Source: an uncultured Clostridia bacterium (lineage in GTDB: Bacteria > Bacillota > Clostridia > TANB77 > CAG-465). Taken from it: DNA of 64,000 bases. The translations under genes were made by a program, and so were the position numbers. Position 1 is the stretch's first letter. Every line of letters starts with the position of its first letter. Location: assembly GCA_949106495.1 (NCBI GenBank), contig CARYZD010000004.1:79802-143801 (forward strand), in the 5' to 3' direction. Of the stretch, positions 34,251 through 42,875 are shown in pieces. Under the pieces are notes generated by a model that did no database searches, was not told the origin of the DNA, and worked only from the letters and a program-made list of their open reading frames with translations.

Positions 34251-35054
34251 CTATTTAGAAAGTTCTTTCATTGCTAAATTATACTCTTCTTCACTTGGAG
34301 CTTTTCCATGCCATCCAGCATTATTCTCCATAAATGAAATTCCTTTTCCTTTAATTGTCTTTGCAATAATTATATTTGGTTTTTGTGAATTATTTGTATT
34401 ATCTATAGCATTTAAAATTTGCTCAAAATTATGCCCATCAATTTCTTGAACATACCATCCAAAAGACTCAAATTTTTCTTTTAGTTTATCCACACTTTTA
34501 ACATCTTTAATACTACCATCAATTTGTAATCCATTATAATCTAAGAAAGCTATAAGATTATCTAATTTATATTTATTTGCTGTCATACATGCTTCCCAAA
34601 TTTGACCCTCTTGTATTTCTCCATCACCTAAAACACAATATACTTTTCCTTTAGCATTATCTAATTTCTTTGCAATAGCCATGCCATTTGCAATAGATAA
34701 CCCTTGACCTAATGAACCACTTGAAGCATCTACTCCATTTATCTTATTTGATGGATGACCTTCTAAATAACTATCTATTTTTCTTAATGTTTTTAAATCT
34801 TCATGTGGTATAAATCCTTTGTTAGCTAAAACAGCATAATATGCAGGCGCACAATGTCCTTTAGATAATATAAACTTATCTATTCTATTGCCATTATTGT
34901 CTAAATTTAAATTCATCTTTTCATGAAATATTGCAACTAAAATATCCGTACATGAAAGTGACCCACCTGGATGGCCAGATTTTGCATTATATACCATTTC
35001 AATTATATCTTTTCTAATTTCTTTAGATTTTTCTTCTAATTGTTCTATAGTCAT
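34251..35054 (-). CDS. Transketolase, N-terminal subunit
   Basis: 267 aa with the thiamine-diphosphate-binding domain: MVYNAKSGHPGGSLSCTDIL, ILSKGHCAPAYYAVLA, SGSLGQGLSIANGMA and the cofactor motif GDGEIQEGQIWEA. It pairs with the C-terminal subunit gene, but the two are separated by an unrelated gene. Upstream are two glycosyltransferase genes, so the enzyme may supply pentose or heptose units for a glycan; that is inference. Confidence 0.92.
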   Translation of the reverse strand: MTIEQLEEKSKEIRKDIIEMVYNAKSGHPGGSLSCTDILVAIFHEKMNLNLDNNGNRIDKFILSKGHCAPAYYAVLANKGFIPHEDLKTLRKIDSYLEGHPSNKINGVDASSGSLGQGLSIANGMAIAKKLDNAKGKVYCVLGDGEIQEGQIWEACMTANKYKLDNLIAFLDYNGLQIDGSIKDVKSVDKLKEKFESFGWYVQEIDGHNFEQILNAIDNTNNSQKPNIIIAKTIKGKGISFMENNAGWHGKAPSEEEYNLAMKELSK

Positions 35055-35063
35055 ATATACCTC

Positions 35064-35531
35064 CTATATTTCCCTTCTTAATATCTCTATATAATTATAA
35101 TTTGAATTATATGTTTCAAAATTCATATTTCTTATTTTTCTTATTAAATCGTCAATATTATCTATACCATCTTTATAATATAATATATACCCTTCTTTTT
35201 CTAGTTCTTCACATATTTCTATTTGGTGATCATTAATATGTTCACCATATTTTTCGAGTCTTGGAACTGCTATAACTTTTTTCCCCTTTTTTACAGCTGA
35301 AAATATAGTACCAACGCCACCATGTGAAATTATTAAATCTGCTTCATCAATATATTTTTCCATCTCTTCTAATGGTATAAAATCAAAAGATTTTATTCTC
35401 TTACTATTATTACATTTAGTATATCCTCTTTGAACAACTAAATTTTCTTTTTTTAGTTCCTTGCTATTTCTTACAATATCAAAAATTCTCTCAAATGATT
35501 GCTTTTGAGTTCCAACAGTTACTAATACCAT
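35064..35531 (-). CDS. Alg13/PssE-like glycosyltransferase subunit
   Basis: 155 aa, the C-terminal half of a GT28 / MurG-like glycosyltransferase. MVLVTVGTQKQSFERIF and ADLIISHGGVGTIFSAVKKGKKVIAVPR (nucleotide-sugar-binding region, about 86-113) match PssE and eukaryotic Alg13. It needs a membrane partner, encoded immediately upstream. The substrate is unknown. Confidence 0.85.
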   Translation of the reverse strand: MVLVTVGTQKQSFERIFDIVRNSKELKKENLVVQRGYTKCNNSKRIKSFDFIPLEEMEKYIDEADLIISHGGVGTIFSAVKKGKKVIAVPRLEKYGEHINDHQIEICEELEKEGYILYYKDGIDNIDDLIRKIRNMNFETYNSNYNYIEILRREI

Positions 35532-35532
35532 A

Positions 35533-35997
35533 TTATATCAACCTTCCTATGTATTCAGCTTTATCATATTTCTCCTCAAGACTTTTCCACTGTACATAAA
35601 ATTTATCTGCTATTTTATAAACATTATTACCTGTTCCAGAAAGTTCTTTAATTTTTGCCATAGTTTCAATATATATAACTTTTGCTCCAAAAAATTTTCC
35701 TACATAGCAAAAAAAACCACCAATTTGAGCTCCTGTAGACACAATTGTATCAGGTTTAAATTTTATTACAATTTTAATAGTTAAAAACAAATTTTGAATT
35801 ATAGTCCAAATATATTTTATTTTATTTTTGCAAGGACCATATTTAATAAATTTCATATTATACTTATTATCTAATTCTTTTGTAACATCTGTTTTCTCTG
35901 TAACAAGTAAATAATCATATTCATTAAATAGCTCTTGTATTTTTAACAACTCTGTTAAATGCCCACCTGAACTTGCAGCAAAAATTACCTTTTTCAT
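35533..35997 (-). CDS. Alg14/PssD-like glycosyltransferase subunit
   Basis: 154 aa membrane-associated partner of the Alg13-like protein. It starts KKVIFAASSGGHLTELLKIQ and has a hydrophobic stretch around 70-100 with VSTGAQIGGFFCYVGKFFGAKVIYIET, as in Alg14, PssD and Cps14F. The gap to the downstream PssE-like gene is 1 nt. Together they should transfer one sugar onto a lipid-linked acceptor. Confidence 0.85.
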   Translation of the reverse strand: MKKVIFAASSGGHLTELLKIQELFNEYDYLLVTEKTDVTKELDNKYNMKFIKYGPCKNKIKYIWTIIQNLFLTIKIVIKFKPDTIVSTGAQIGGFFCYVGKFFGAKVIYIETMAKIKELSGTGNNVYKIADKFYVQWKSLEEKYDKAEYIGRLI

Positions 35998-37034
35998 TAA
36001 TTATCTCCTTTTACTATGTACTTAACATTATATTTATTTTCAAAATATATCTTATTTATTTTTTTTGGTCCTACTGTAACTGAAATATATTTTGATGGAA
36101 CATATACTACTATATCTTCATTTATATTTTCTTTATATATTTTTTCAATACTTTCTCTTATAATTGCAGCCATGACATATTCAGCAAAGTTGTCACAAAC
36201 AGGTCCAAAAATATTCGAATTAGATGATGTTATCTCAGAAGTAGACTGTAATCCTAGTCTAATAATTGCAACATTAGTTTTTTGGCATTCATTAATTATT
36301 GCTAAACAACGTTTTACAGCACTATTAATATCTAATGGCTTGTATATTTCTAAATTATACATATCATATAATTCACTATCTTCAATAACATATACTGGAT
36401 ATAATCTTAATTGCTCTGGTTTTAATTTCAAACATTCTTTTATAGTATAAACTTCAGTATCTATTGTACTTTTTGGTAATCCCACCATTACTTGATGTCC
36501 AAGTCTTATATTATGATTTCTAATTAACCTAGATGCTTTAATTACATCTTGTGATGTATGTCCTCTTTTGGCGTAATTTAATATCTCATCGTCCATTGAT
36601 TGAACTCCAAGCTCTATTGTTTCAACACCATATTCTTCAAGCATATTAAGAATTTCATCATTAATATAATCTGGTCTTGTAGATAGACGAATACTATCTA
36701 CTTTCTTACTCTGAATATATTTATTTGCTACTTTAAGATATTCTACTTGTAAATTAATATCAATACCTGTAAAACTACCACCAAAAAACGCTATTTCAAT
36801 TTTCTTATCTTTATTTGTATAGTAATTTAAATATTTCTGTATTATATTATCTACATCTTGAACTGTCACATCATTTATTTGACCACTTATCTTTTTTTGA
36901 TTACAAAATATACAATTATTAGGACATCCTTTATGTGGTATAAATATAGGAATTGTATATTGATTATCTTTATTATTAAAATTAATTAACTCTCTTTTTA
37001 AATCAAGTTTAATGTCCAAAAAATTCTCCTCCAT
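35997..37034 (-). CDS. Radical SAM protein of the rnc-linked Elp3-like family
   Basis: 345 aa. The CxxxCxxC cluster motif PHKGCPNNCIFCNQKK (about 33-48), AFFGGSFTG, and the ELGVQSMDD motif resemble Elp3 and HemN-like radical SAM enzymes. There is no acetyltransferase domain; the C-terminus is a short variable region. This family is commonly found beside rnc in clostridia, function unassigned. Start is ambiguous: the ATG at 37034 lies inside rnc, but GGAGGAG sits 6 nt before a TTG at 37019, which may be the true start. Confidence 0.82.
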   Translation of the reverse strand: MEENFLDIKLDLKRELINFNNKDNQYTIPIFIPHKGCPNNCIFCNQKKISGQINDVTVQDVDNIIQKYLNYYTNKDKKIEIAFFGGSFTGIDINLQVEYLKVANKYIQSKKVDSIRLSTRPDYINDEILNMLEEYGVETIELGVQSMDDEILNYAKRGHTSQDVIKASRLIRNHNIRLGHQVMVGLPKSTIDTEVYTIKECLKLKPEQLRLYPVYVIEDSELYDMYNLEIYKPLDINSAVKRCLAIINECQKTNVAIIRLGLQSTSEITSSNSNIFGPVCDNFAEYVMAAIIRESIEKIYKENINEDIVVYVPSKYISVTVGPKKINKIYFENKYNVKYIVKGDN

Positions 37035-37716
37035 TTAATATTGCATAATGTGCTGCTTCTTGTTCTGCTTGTTTTTTACTTCTACCTTTTCCTTCGCCAA
37101 TCTTTTTACCATTGAAAAATAAATCAATCGTAAATACTTTATCATGTTCAGGTCCTTCTTGCTTTTGTAATTTATATTCAATTCTTACTGTTCCATTTTT
37201 TTGTAAAATTTCTTGCAATTGTGTCTTATAATCTGTGTTTAAATTTCCACCTGCTAAAACAGTTTTTATTTCTTTATCTAGTAACTCTAAGCATATATCT
37301 CTTGCTATTTCATATCCACCATCAAGGTATATTGCACCAAGTATGGCCTCAAATGCATCTGCAACAATTGCATCTTTCATTTTTCCATTTGAGTTTTGTT
37401 CACATTTACCAAGATATATATACTCATGTCCATTTATTCTTTTAAGCGCTCTACTAAGGGAAGCTTCACAAACAATAGCTGCTCTTTTTTTTGTCATTTC
37501 TCCTTCTGCAAGTTCAGGTACTTGAGAAAAGAGTACATCTGATATTATATGTTCTAAAATTGCATCACCTAAAAATTCAATTCTTTCATTATACATATCA
37601 TAATTTGGATTTGCTTGCTCATATGCATAAGATTTATGTGTAAGAGCCATTTTTAGTAATTTAGGATTATTAAATATATACTTTAATTTTGCCTGTAACT
37701 CTAATATTCTTTCCAT
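37009..37716 (-). CDS. rnc: Ribonuclease III
   Basis: Double-stranded RNA endonuclease for rRNA and mRNA processing. The 235 aa protein has the nuclease signature NERIEFLGDAILE (about 43-55), a second acidic pair in the helix with DAFEAILGAIYLDGG, and a C-terminal double-stranded RNA-binding domain (GEGKGRSKKQAEQEAAHYAI). It is the first gene of the operon running to the transketolase genes. smc and ftsY, often found nearby, are not adjacent. Confidence 0.97.
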   Translation of the reverse strand: MERILELQAKLKYIFNNPKLLKMALTHKSYAYEQANPNYDMYNERIEFLGDAILEHIISDVLFSQVPELAEGEMTKKRAAIVCEASLSRALKRINGHEYIYLGKCEQNSNGKMKDAIVADAFEAILGAIYLDGGYEIARDICLELLDKEIKTVLAGGNLNTDYKTQLQEILQKNGTVRIEYKLQKQEGPEHDKVFTIDLFFNGKKIGEGKGRSKKQAEQEAAHYAILNGGEFFGH

Positions 37717-37736
37717 AAAATTCCTCCTTCATATAC

Positions 37737-37765
37737 ATTATATATGAGTTTAATATTTTTTTCAA
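37737..37765 (-). promoter_or_regulatory. Promoter of the rnc operon
   Basis: Minus strand TTGAAA, a 17 bp spacer and TATAAT, immediately downstream of the acpP terminator. Confidence 0.75.
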
Positions 37766-37806
37766 GAAAAAAAGTGTCTTAGAACATTCTAAGACACTTT
37801 TTATTT
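37766..37806 (-). terminator. acpP terminator
   Basis: Long stem AAAAGTGTCTTAGAA / TTCTAAGACACTTTT flanked by A and T runs, just past the acpP stop. Confidence 0.85.
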
Positions 37807-37809
37807 AAT

Positions 37810-38046
37810 TTATTGATTGTTTTCAATATAATTTACAACATCTCCAACAGATGTGATTTTTTCTGCTTCTTCCTCTGGAATTTCCATATCAAATTCTTCT
37901 TCTAAAGCCATTATTAATTCAACAATATCAAGTGAATCAGCTCCTAAGTCATCGATAAAAGTAGTTTCAGTTGTAATTGAATCTGTATCATCAATACCTA
38001 ATTGTTCACTAATTACTTCTTTTACTTTTTCTAAAACTGTATCCAT
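37810..38046 (-). CDS. acpP: Acyl carrier protein
   Basis: 78 aa; carries acyl chains in fatty acid synthesis. The phosphopantetheine attachment motif DDLGADSLDIVELIMALEE contains the modified Ser (about 37). I start at the ATG at 38046 after GAGGAGGTG; an in-frame GTG overlaps that RBS. It is monocistronic here, separated from rnc by a terminator. Confidence 0.96.
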   Translation of the reverse strand: MDTVLEKVKEVISEQLGIDDTDSITTETTFIDDLGADSLDIVELIMALEEEFDMEIPEEEAEKITSVGDVVNYIENNQ

Positions 38047-38120
38047 TTTATACACCTCCTCAAGATTTCTTTTTACACTTTATATGATTACTCACACAAA
38101 AATATTCTAAACATAACTTA

Positions 38121-38149
38121 ATTATCTAATATTTATTTAATATTGTCAA
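38121..38149 (-). promoter_or_regulatory. Promoter of acpP
   Basis: Minus strand TTGACA, a 17 bp spacer and GATAAT. Confidence 0.7.
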
Positions 38150-38211
38150 GGAATTTTATATTATTTTAGTTAAAATATATAAATAATACAATATAAATTA
38201 AAAATAGATAT

Positions 38212-38238
38212 AAAAAAAAGGGCTCTAAAGCCCTTTTA
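38212..38238 (-). terminator. tuf terminator
   Basis: GC-rich stem AAGGGCT / AGCCCTT with a 4 nt loop, followed on the minus strand by eight T. Confidence 0.85.
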
Positions 38239-38255
38239 TATTTAAAAGAATATTA

Positions 38256-39458
38256 TTATTCTTTAATGTCAGCTACTGAACCAGCACCAACTGTTTTACC
38301 ACCTTCACGAATAGCGAATTTTAATCCTTTTTCTATAGCGATTGGAGTGATAAGTTTGATTTCCATAGTTACGTTATCACCAGGCATTACCATTTCTGTT
38401 CCTGCTGGTAATTCAATAACACCAGTAACGTCAGTTGTTCTGAAGTAGAATTGTGGTCTGTATCCGTTAAAGAATGGAGTATGTCTTCCACCTTCTTCTT
38501 TAGTTAGGATATAAACTTCTGCTGAGAATTCAGTGTGTGGGTGAATTGAACCAGGTTTAGAAATAACTTGGCCTCTTTCAATTTCACTTCTTTGAACACC
38601 TCTTAGAAGTACACCAGCGTTGTCTCCAGCTTCACAAGATTCTAGAGATTTTCTGAACATTTCGATACCAGTTACAACTGTTTTTCTCTTTTCATCAGAA
38701 AGTCCAACGATTTCAATTTCTTCACCAACTTTAAGAGTTCCTCTTTCGATTCTACCTGTTGCAACAGTTCCTCTACCTGTGATAGTGAATACGTCTTCAA
38801 CTGGCATTAAGAAAGGTTTATCAATATCTCTTTCTGGGTTAGGAATATATGCATCAACTGTTTCTAATAATTCTTTGATTGGTGCATATTCTTCTGCGTT
38901 AGGGTCTGTAGAATTAGATTCTAGAACTTTTAATGCAGAACCTTTGATTATTGGAGTAGTATCTCCAGGGAAATCATATTTAGATAATAGGTCTCTGATA
39001 TCCATTTCAACTAATTCTAATAGTTCTGGATCATCAACCATATCACATTTGTTCATAAATACAACAATGTAAGGAACACCTACTTGTCTTGCAAGAAGAA
39101 TGTGTTCTCTAGTTTGTGGCATAGGGCCATCTGCAGCAGAAACAACAAGGATAGCACCATCCATTTGTGCAGCACCAGTGATCATGTTTTTAACATAGTC
39201 AGCGTGTCCTGGACAGTCAACGTGTGCATAGTGTCTGTTTTCTGTTTCATATTCTACGTGAGCTGTAGAGATAGTGATACCTCTTTGTCTTTCTTCAGGA
39301 GCACCATCGATTTGATCATATGCTCTGAATTCAGCTCCACCAGTTAAGCTACAATATTTAGTGATTGCAGCTGTTAAAGTAGTTTTACCGTGGTCAACAT
39401 GTCCGATTGTACCAATGTTAACGTGTGGTTTAGTTCTTTCAAACTTAGCTTTTGCCAT
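38256..39458 (-). CDS. tuf: Elongation factor Tu
   Basis: GTPase that delivers aminoacyl-tRNA, 400 aa. The G domain has GHVDHGKTTLT, the switch II DCPGHADYVKN and NKCDM; domains II and III are intact. The ATG at 39458 (MAKAKFERTKPHVN) follows AAGGAGG; an in-frame extension upstream has no support. It has its own promoter although it follows fusA, and it is not joined to rpsJ. Confidence 0.98.
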   Translation of the reverse strand: MAKAKFERTKPHVNIGTIGHVDHGKTTLTAAITKYCSLTGGAEFRAYDQIDGAPEERQRGITISTAHVEYETENRHYAHVDCPGHADYVKNMITGAAQMDGAILVVSAADGPMPQTREHILLARQVGVPYIVVFMNKCDMVDDPELLELVEMDIRDLLSKYDFPGDTTPIIKGSALKVLESNSTDPNAEEYAPIKELLETVDAYIPNPERDIDKPFLMPVEDVFTITGRGTVATGRIERGTLKVGEEIEIVGLSDEKRKTVVTGIEMFRKSLESCEAGDNAGVLLRGVQRSEIERGQVISKPGSIHPHTEFSAEVYILTKEEGGRHTPFFNGYRPQFYFRTTDVTGVIELPAGTEMVMPGDNVTMEIKLITPIAIEKGLKFAIREGGKTVGAGSVADIKE

Positions 39459-39518
39459 TTTAATATTCCTCCTTAAATTTTTCAACTAACATGCACGCAT
39501 AGTGCATCAATTATAGTT

Positions 39519-39547
39519 ATTGTACTACACTTTTTCTATTTTTGCAA
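39519..39547 (-). promoter_or_regulatory. tuf promoter embedded in the fusA-tuf spacer hairpin
   Basis: Minus strand TTGCAA, a 17 bp spacer and TACAAT. The promoter overlaps a perfect 14 bp inverted repeat (39527-39559). A short hairpin, TGCAC / GTGCA, follows in the leader at about 39492-39506. Confidence 0.6.
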
Positions 39548-39585
39548 TAGAAAAAGTGTAATTAACCTTATTTTGACATTTTGGA

Positions 39586-41670
39586 TTAGTCTTCTTTTTT
39601 AGATCTTTGTGAAACTATTGTTTCAAGTACAGATTTTGGTACTTCTTCATAGTGAGATGGTTCCATAGAGTAAACACCTCTACCTTGAGTTTTAGATCTT
39701 AAATCTGTTGCATATCCAAACATTTCAGAAAGTGGGATAAATGAGTGTATTGTAGTAACACCTTGTTCTGTATCCATACCTTCCATTCTTCCACGTCTTG
39801 AGTTTACATCTCCGATAACGTCTCCCATATATTCTTCTGGAACAACGATATCAACTTTCATTATTGGTTCAAGTAAAGCAGCTCCACCTTGACGACAAGC
39901 TTCTTTAAATGCCATAGATCCTGCAATATGGAATGCAGCTTCTGATGAGTCAACATCATGGTAAGAACCATCAACAAGTGCAACTTTAACGTCAACAACA
40001 GGATATCCAGCTAGTATACCAGCCTTCATTGCATCTTGAACACCTTCATCAACTGGTTTAACGTATTCCTTAGGAACAACACCACCAACGATTTTAGATT
40101 CAAATGAATATCCTTTTCCTTGTTCATTTGGTTCAACTTCTAGCCATACATGACCATATTGACCTTTACCACCAGATTGTCTGATGAACTTACCTTCAAC
40201 TCTAACTGGTTTTCTAATAGTTTCTTTGTAAGCAACTTGTGGTTTACCAACATTTGCATCTACATGGAATTCTCTTTTTAATCTATCAACAATGATATCT
40301 AAGTGTAATTCACCCATACCAGCAATGATAGTTTGACCAGTTTCTTGGTTTGTATAAGTTTTAAATGATGGATCTTCTTCAGCAAGTTTTTGAAGAGCAA
40401 TTGCCATCTTTTCTTGGTCAGCTTTAGTTTTTGGTTCAATAGAAATGTCAATAACTGGTTCTGGGAACTCAATTGATTCAAGAATAATTGGGTGTTGTTC
40501 ATCAGTTAATGAATCACCAGTTGAAACATCTTTTAAACCAACTGCACATGCAATATCTCCAGAATATACTTTATCTATATCTTGTCTAGAGTTTGAGTGC
40601 ATTTGAATAAGTCTTCCTATTCTTTCTTTTTTACCTTTGCTTGCATTTAATACGTAAGATCCTTTTTCTAGAGTTCCTGAGTATACTCTAAAGAATGTTA
40701 ATTTACCAACGTATGGATCTGTCATTATTTTAAATGCTAAAGCAGCAAATGGTTCTTCATCTGAAGATTTTCTTTCAGACTCTGTTCCATCTTCAAGTAT
40801 TCCTTTAATATGTGGAATATCTGTTGGAGCTGGCATATAATCTACGATGTCATTTAATAATTCTTGTACACCTTTATTTTTATATGAGCTTCCACATGTA
40901 ACTGGAACTAAAGTATTTGCAATTGTAGATTTTCTAATTGCAGCTTTAATTTCTTCTTCAGTGAATTCTTCGCCATTTAAATATTTTTCCATTAAATTGT
41001 CATCTACTTCTGCTAGATGTTCAATTAATTCTGTTCTATATTTTTCAGCATCAGCTTTCATGTCTTCAGGAATAGCTTCTGTTCTAACGTCTTGACCTAA
41101 TTCATCATAATGAACATATGCTTCCATTTTTACTAAGTCTACAATACCTTTAAAGTAGTCTTCTTTACCTATTGGAAGTGCGATAGGAATTGCGTTAGCT
41201 TTTAATCTATCTCTTAATTGATGTACACAAAGCATAAAGTCTGCTCCAGTAACATCCATTTTATTTACATATACCATTCTTGGTACACTATATTTGTCTG
41301 CTTGTCTCCAAACAGTTTCTGTTTGTGGTTGTACACCACCTTTTGCAGCTAAAACTGTAACTGCACCATCTAGAACTCTAAGAGATCTTTGAACTTCAAT
41401 TGTAAAGTCAACGTGTCCTGGAGTGTCAATGATGTTAATTCTGTTATTTTTCCAGAAACATGTTGTAGCAGCAGATGTAATTGTGATACCTCTTTCTTGT
41501 TCTTGAGCCATCCAATCCATTGTAGCTGCACCATCATGAACTTCACCTATTTTATGTGTTTTACCAGTATAAAATAGTATTCTTTCTGTAGTTGTTGTTT
41601 TACCAGCATCGATGTGAGCCATGATACCGATATTTCTTGTCCTCTCAAGAGGATATTCTCTTTCAGCCAT
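39586..41670 (-). CDS. fusA: Elongation factor G
   Basis: Translocation GTPase of 694 aa. The N-terminal RTRNIGIMAHIDAGKTTTTERIL contains the P-loop; DTPGHVDFT and NKMD follow; domains II to V are present with the domain IV loop SGGKGQYGHVWLE. It lies 40 nt downstream of rpsG in canonical str order. Confidence 0.98.
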   Translation of the reverse strand: MAEREYPLERTRNIGIMAHIDAGKTTTTERILFYTGKTHKIGEVHDGAATMDWMAQEQERGITITSAATTCFWKNNRINIIDTPGHVDFTIEVQRSLRVLDGAVTVLAAKGGVQPQTETVWRQADKYSVPRMVYVNKMDVTGADFMLCVHQLRDRLKANAIPIALPIGKEDYFKGIVDLVKMEAYVHYDELGQDVRTEAIPEDMKADAEKYRTELIEHLAEVDDNLMEKYLNGEEFTEEEIKAAIRKSTIANTLVPVTCGSSYKNKGVQELLNDIVDYMPAPTDIPHIKGILEDGTESERKSSDEEPFAALAFKIMTDPYVGKLTFFRVYSGTLEKGSYVLNASKGKKERIGRLIQMHSNSRQDIDKVYSGDIACAVGLKDVSTGDSLTDEQHPIILESIEFPEPVIDISIEPKTKADQEKMAIALQKLAEEDPSFKTYTNQETGQTIIAGMGELHLDIIVDRLKREFHVDANVGKPQVAYKETIRKPVRVEGKFIRQSGGKGQYGHVWLEVEPNEQGKGYSFESKIVGGVVPKEYVKPVDEGVQDAMKAGILAGYPVVDVKVALVDGSYHDVDSSEAAFHIAGSMAFKEACRQGGAALLEPIMKVDIVVPEEYMGDVIGDVNSRRGRMEGMDTEQGVTTIHSFIPLSEMFGYATDLRSKTQGRGVYSMEPSHYEEVPKSVLETIVSQRSKKED

Positions 41671-41709
41671 GAAAAATTAGCCTCCCTTCAATTAATTATA
41701 ATTTTTCTA

Positions 41710-42177
41710 CTACCATCTGTAGTGAGCGAATGCTTTGTTTGCTTCTGCCATTTTGTGAGTGTCTTCTTTCTTTTTGAAAGCTTGACCTTGACTATTAATA
41801 GCATCCATAATTTCTCCTGCTAGTTTTTCTTCCATGCTATGTTCATTTCTTTTTCTAGCATATTCAACTAACCATCTGATTGCAAGAGTTTGTTTTCTAT
41901 CAGCTCTAATTTCCATTGGTACTTGGTATGTAGCACCACCAACTCTTCTAGCTTTAACTTCTAGTGCTGGTGTAACGTTGTCTAAAGCTTGTTGGAAAGC
42001 ATCTAATGCTTCTCTACCAGTTTTTTGTGCAACTATATCAAATGCACCATAAACAATTTTTTGAGCTGTAACTTTTTTACCATCCCACATAACTTTGTTT
42101 ATTAGTTTTGAAACTACTTTAGAGTTATATTGTGGGTCTGGCATTACTTCTCTTCTAGAAATATGTCCTTTTCTTGC
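41710..42177 (-). CDS. rpsG: 30S ribosomal protein S7
   Basis: About 155 aa primary 16S rRNA binder; in E. coli it represses the str operon. ARKGHISRREVMPDPQYNS and the C-terminal region ending KAFAHYRW are typical. I start at the GTG at 42177, which follows AAGGAGGG and gives the conserved N-terminus; a longer frame upstream has no RBS. Confidence 0.95.
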   Translation of the reverse strand, partial: ARKGHISRREVMPDPQYNSKVVSKLINKVMWDGKKVTAQKIVYGAFDIVAQKTGREALDAFQQALDNVTPALEVKARRVGGATYQVPMEIRADRKQTLAIRWLVEYARKRNEHSMEEKLAGEIMDAINSQGQAFKKKEDTHKMAEANKAFAHYRW

Positions 42178-42251
42178 CACTGTTCTTCCCTCCTTATATA
42201 AATTTTGAATTTCATAAAAATTCACAGGTACTCAAAAATATTTAATTCTTG

Positions 42252-42293
42252 TAAGTGCTCGAGTTAATATCTTAAACTTAAGCGCCTAACTTA
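42252..42293 (-). promoter_or_regulatory. Possible S7-binding element in the rpsL-rpsG spacer
   Basis: The spacer is about 123 nt long. On the minus strand, TAAGT and ACTTA can pair and close a region with an internal GC/GC pairing. In E. coli the equivalent spacer is the S7 autoregulatory site. The fold here is weak and unproven. Confidence 0.3.
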
Positions 42294-42300
42294 ATTATTT

Positions 42301-42717
42301 TTATTTTTTCTTTGCTTTTTTTGCACCATATTTTGATTTTGCTTGTACTCTATCTGCAACACCTGCAGTATCTAGAACACCTCTAACAATGTGATAACGT
42401 ACACCTGGTAGGTCTTTTACTCTTCCACCTCTAATTAAAACAACGCTGTGCTCTTGTAGGTTGTGACCAATACCTGGAATATATGCAGTTACTTCCATTG
42501 TATTTGTTAGTCTAACTCTGGCTACTTTTCTTAATGCAGAGTTTGGTTTTTTTGGAGTTTGAGTTTTAACAACTGTACAAACACCTCTCTTTTGTGGAGA
42601 AGATTGATTTGTTGCAGCTTTTTTTCTAGAGTTATAACCTCTTTGTAAAGCTGGAGATTTAGATTTAGTTGTTTTATTCTCTCTTCCTTTTCTAACTAAT
42701 TGATTAAATGTAGGCAC
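42301..42717 (-). CDS. rpsL: 30S ribosomal protein S12
   Basis: Decoding-centre protein of 138 aa. PTFNQLVRKGRE, TPKKPNSALRKVARVRL (streptomycin-region Lys present) and the PGVRYHIVRGVLD block are diagnostic. It starts at a GTG after GGGGTG. It is the first gene of the str unit, with its own promoter and separated from rpoC by two unrelated genes. Confidence 0.97.
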   Translation of the reverse strand: MPTFNQLVRKGRENKTTKSKSPALQRGYNSRKKAATNQSSPQKRGVCTVVKTQTPKKPNSALRKVARVRLTNTMEVTAYIPGIGHNLQEHSVVLIRGGRVKDLPGVRYHIVRGVLDTAGVADRVQAKSKYGAKKAKKK

Positions 42718-42741
42718 TTAAATTCACCCCTCTTTCTTTAT

Positions 42742-42762
42742 TTAATGTATAACTTACATTAA
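42742..42762 (-). promoter_or_regulatory. Leader hairpin upstream of rpsL
   Basis: Inverted repeat TTAATGTA, 5 nt, TACATTAA in the roughly 50 nt leader of the str unit. Its role is unknown. Confidence 0.4.
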
Positions 42763-42772
42763 TACGTTAAAT

Positions 42773-42801
42773 ATTATACTAAAAGTTAGAATAAAAGTCA
42801 A
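42773..42801 (-). promoter_or_regulatory. Promoter of rpsL-rpsG-fusA
   Basis: Minus strand TTGACT, a 17 bp spacer and TATAAT. Confidence 0.8.
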
Positions 42802-42837
42802 TAATTTAAGGAAATGTTACATAAATTTTAGCAATAT

Positions 42838-42872
42838 AAAAGACCTTTTAAGCAATGCTTAAAAAGTCTTTC
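42838..42872 (-). terminator. Terminator after the VWA gene
   Basis: Stem AAAGAC-C-TTTTAAGC / GCTTAAAA-A-GTCTTT with one mismatch, followed on the minus strand by TTATATT. Confidence 0.75.
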
Positions 42873-42875
42873 ATT

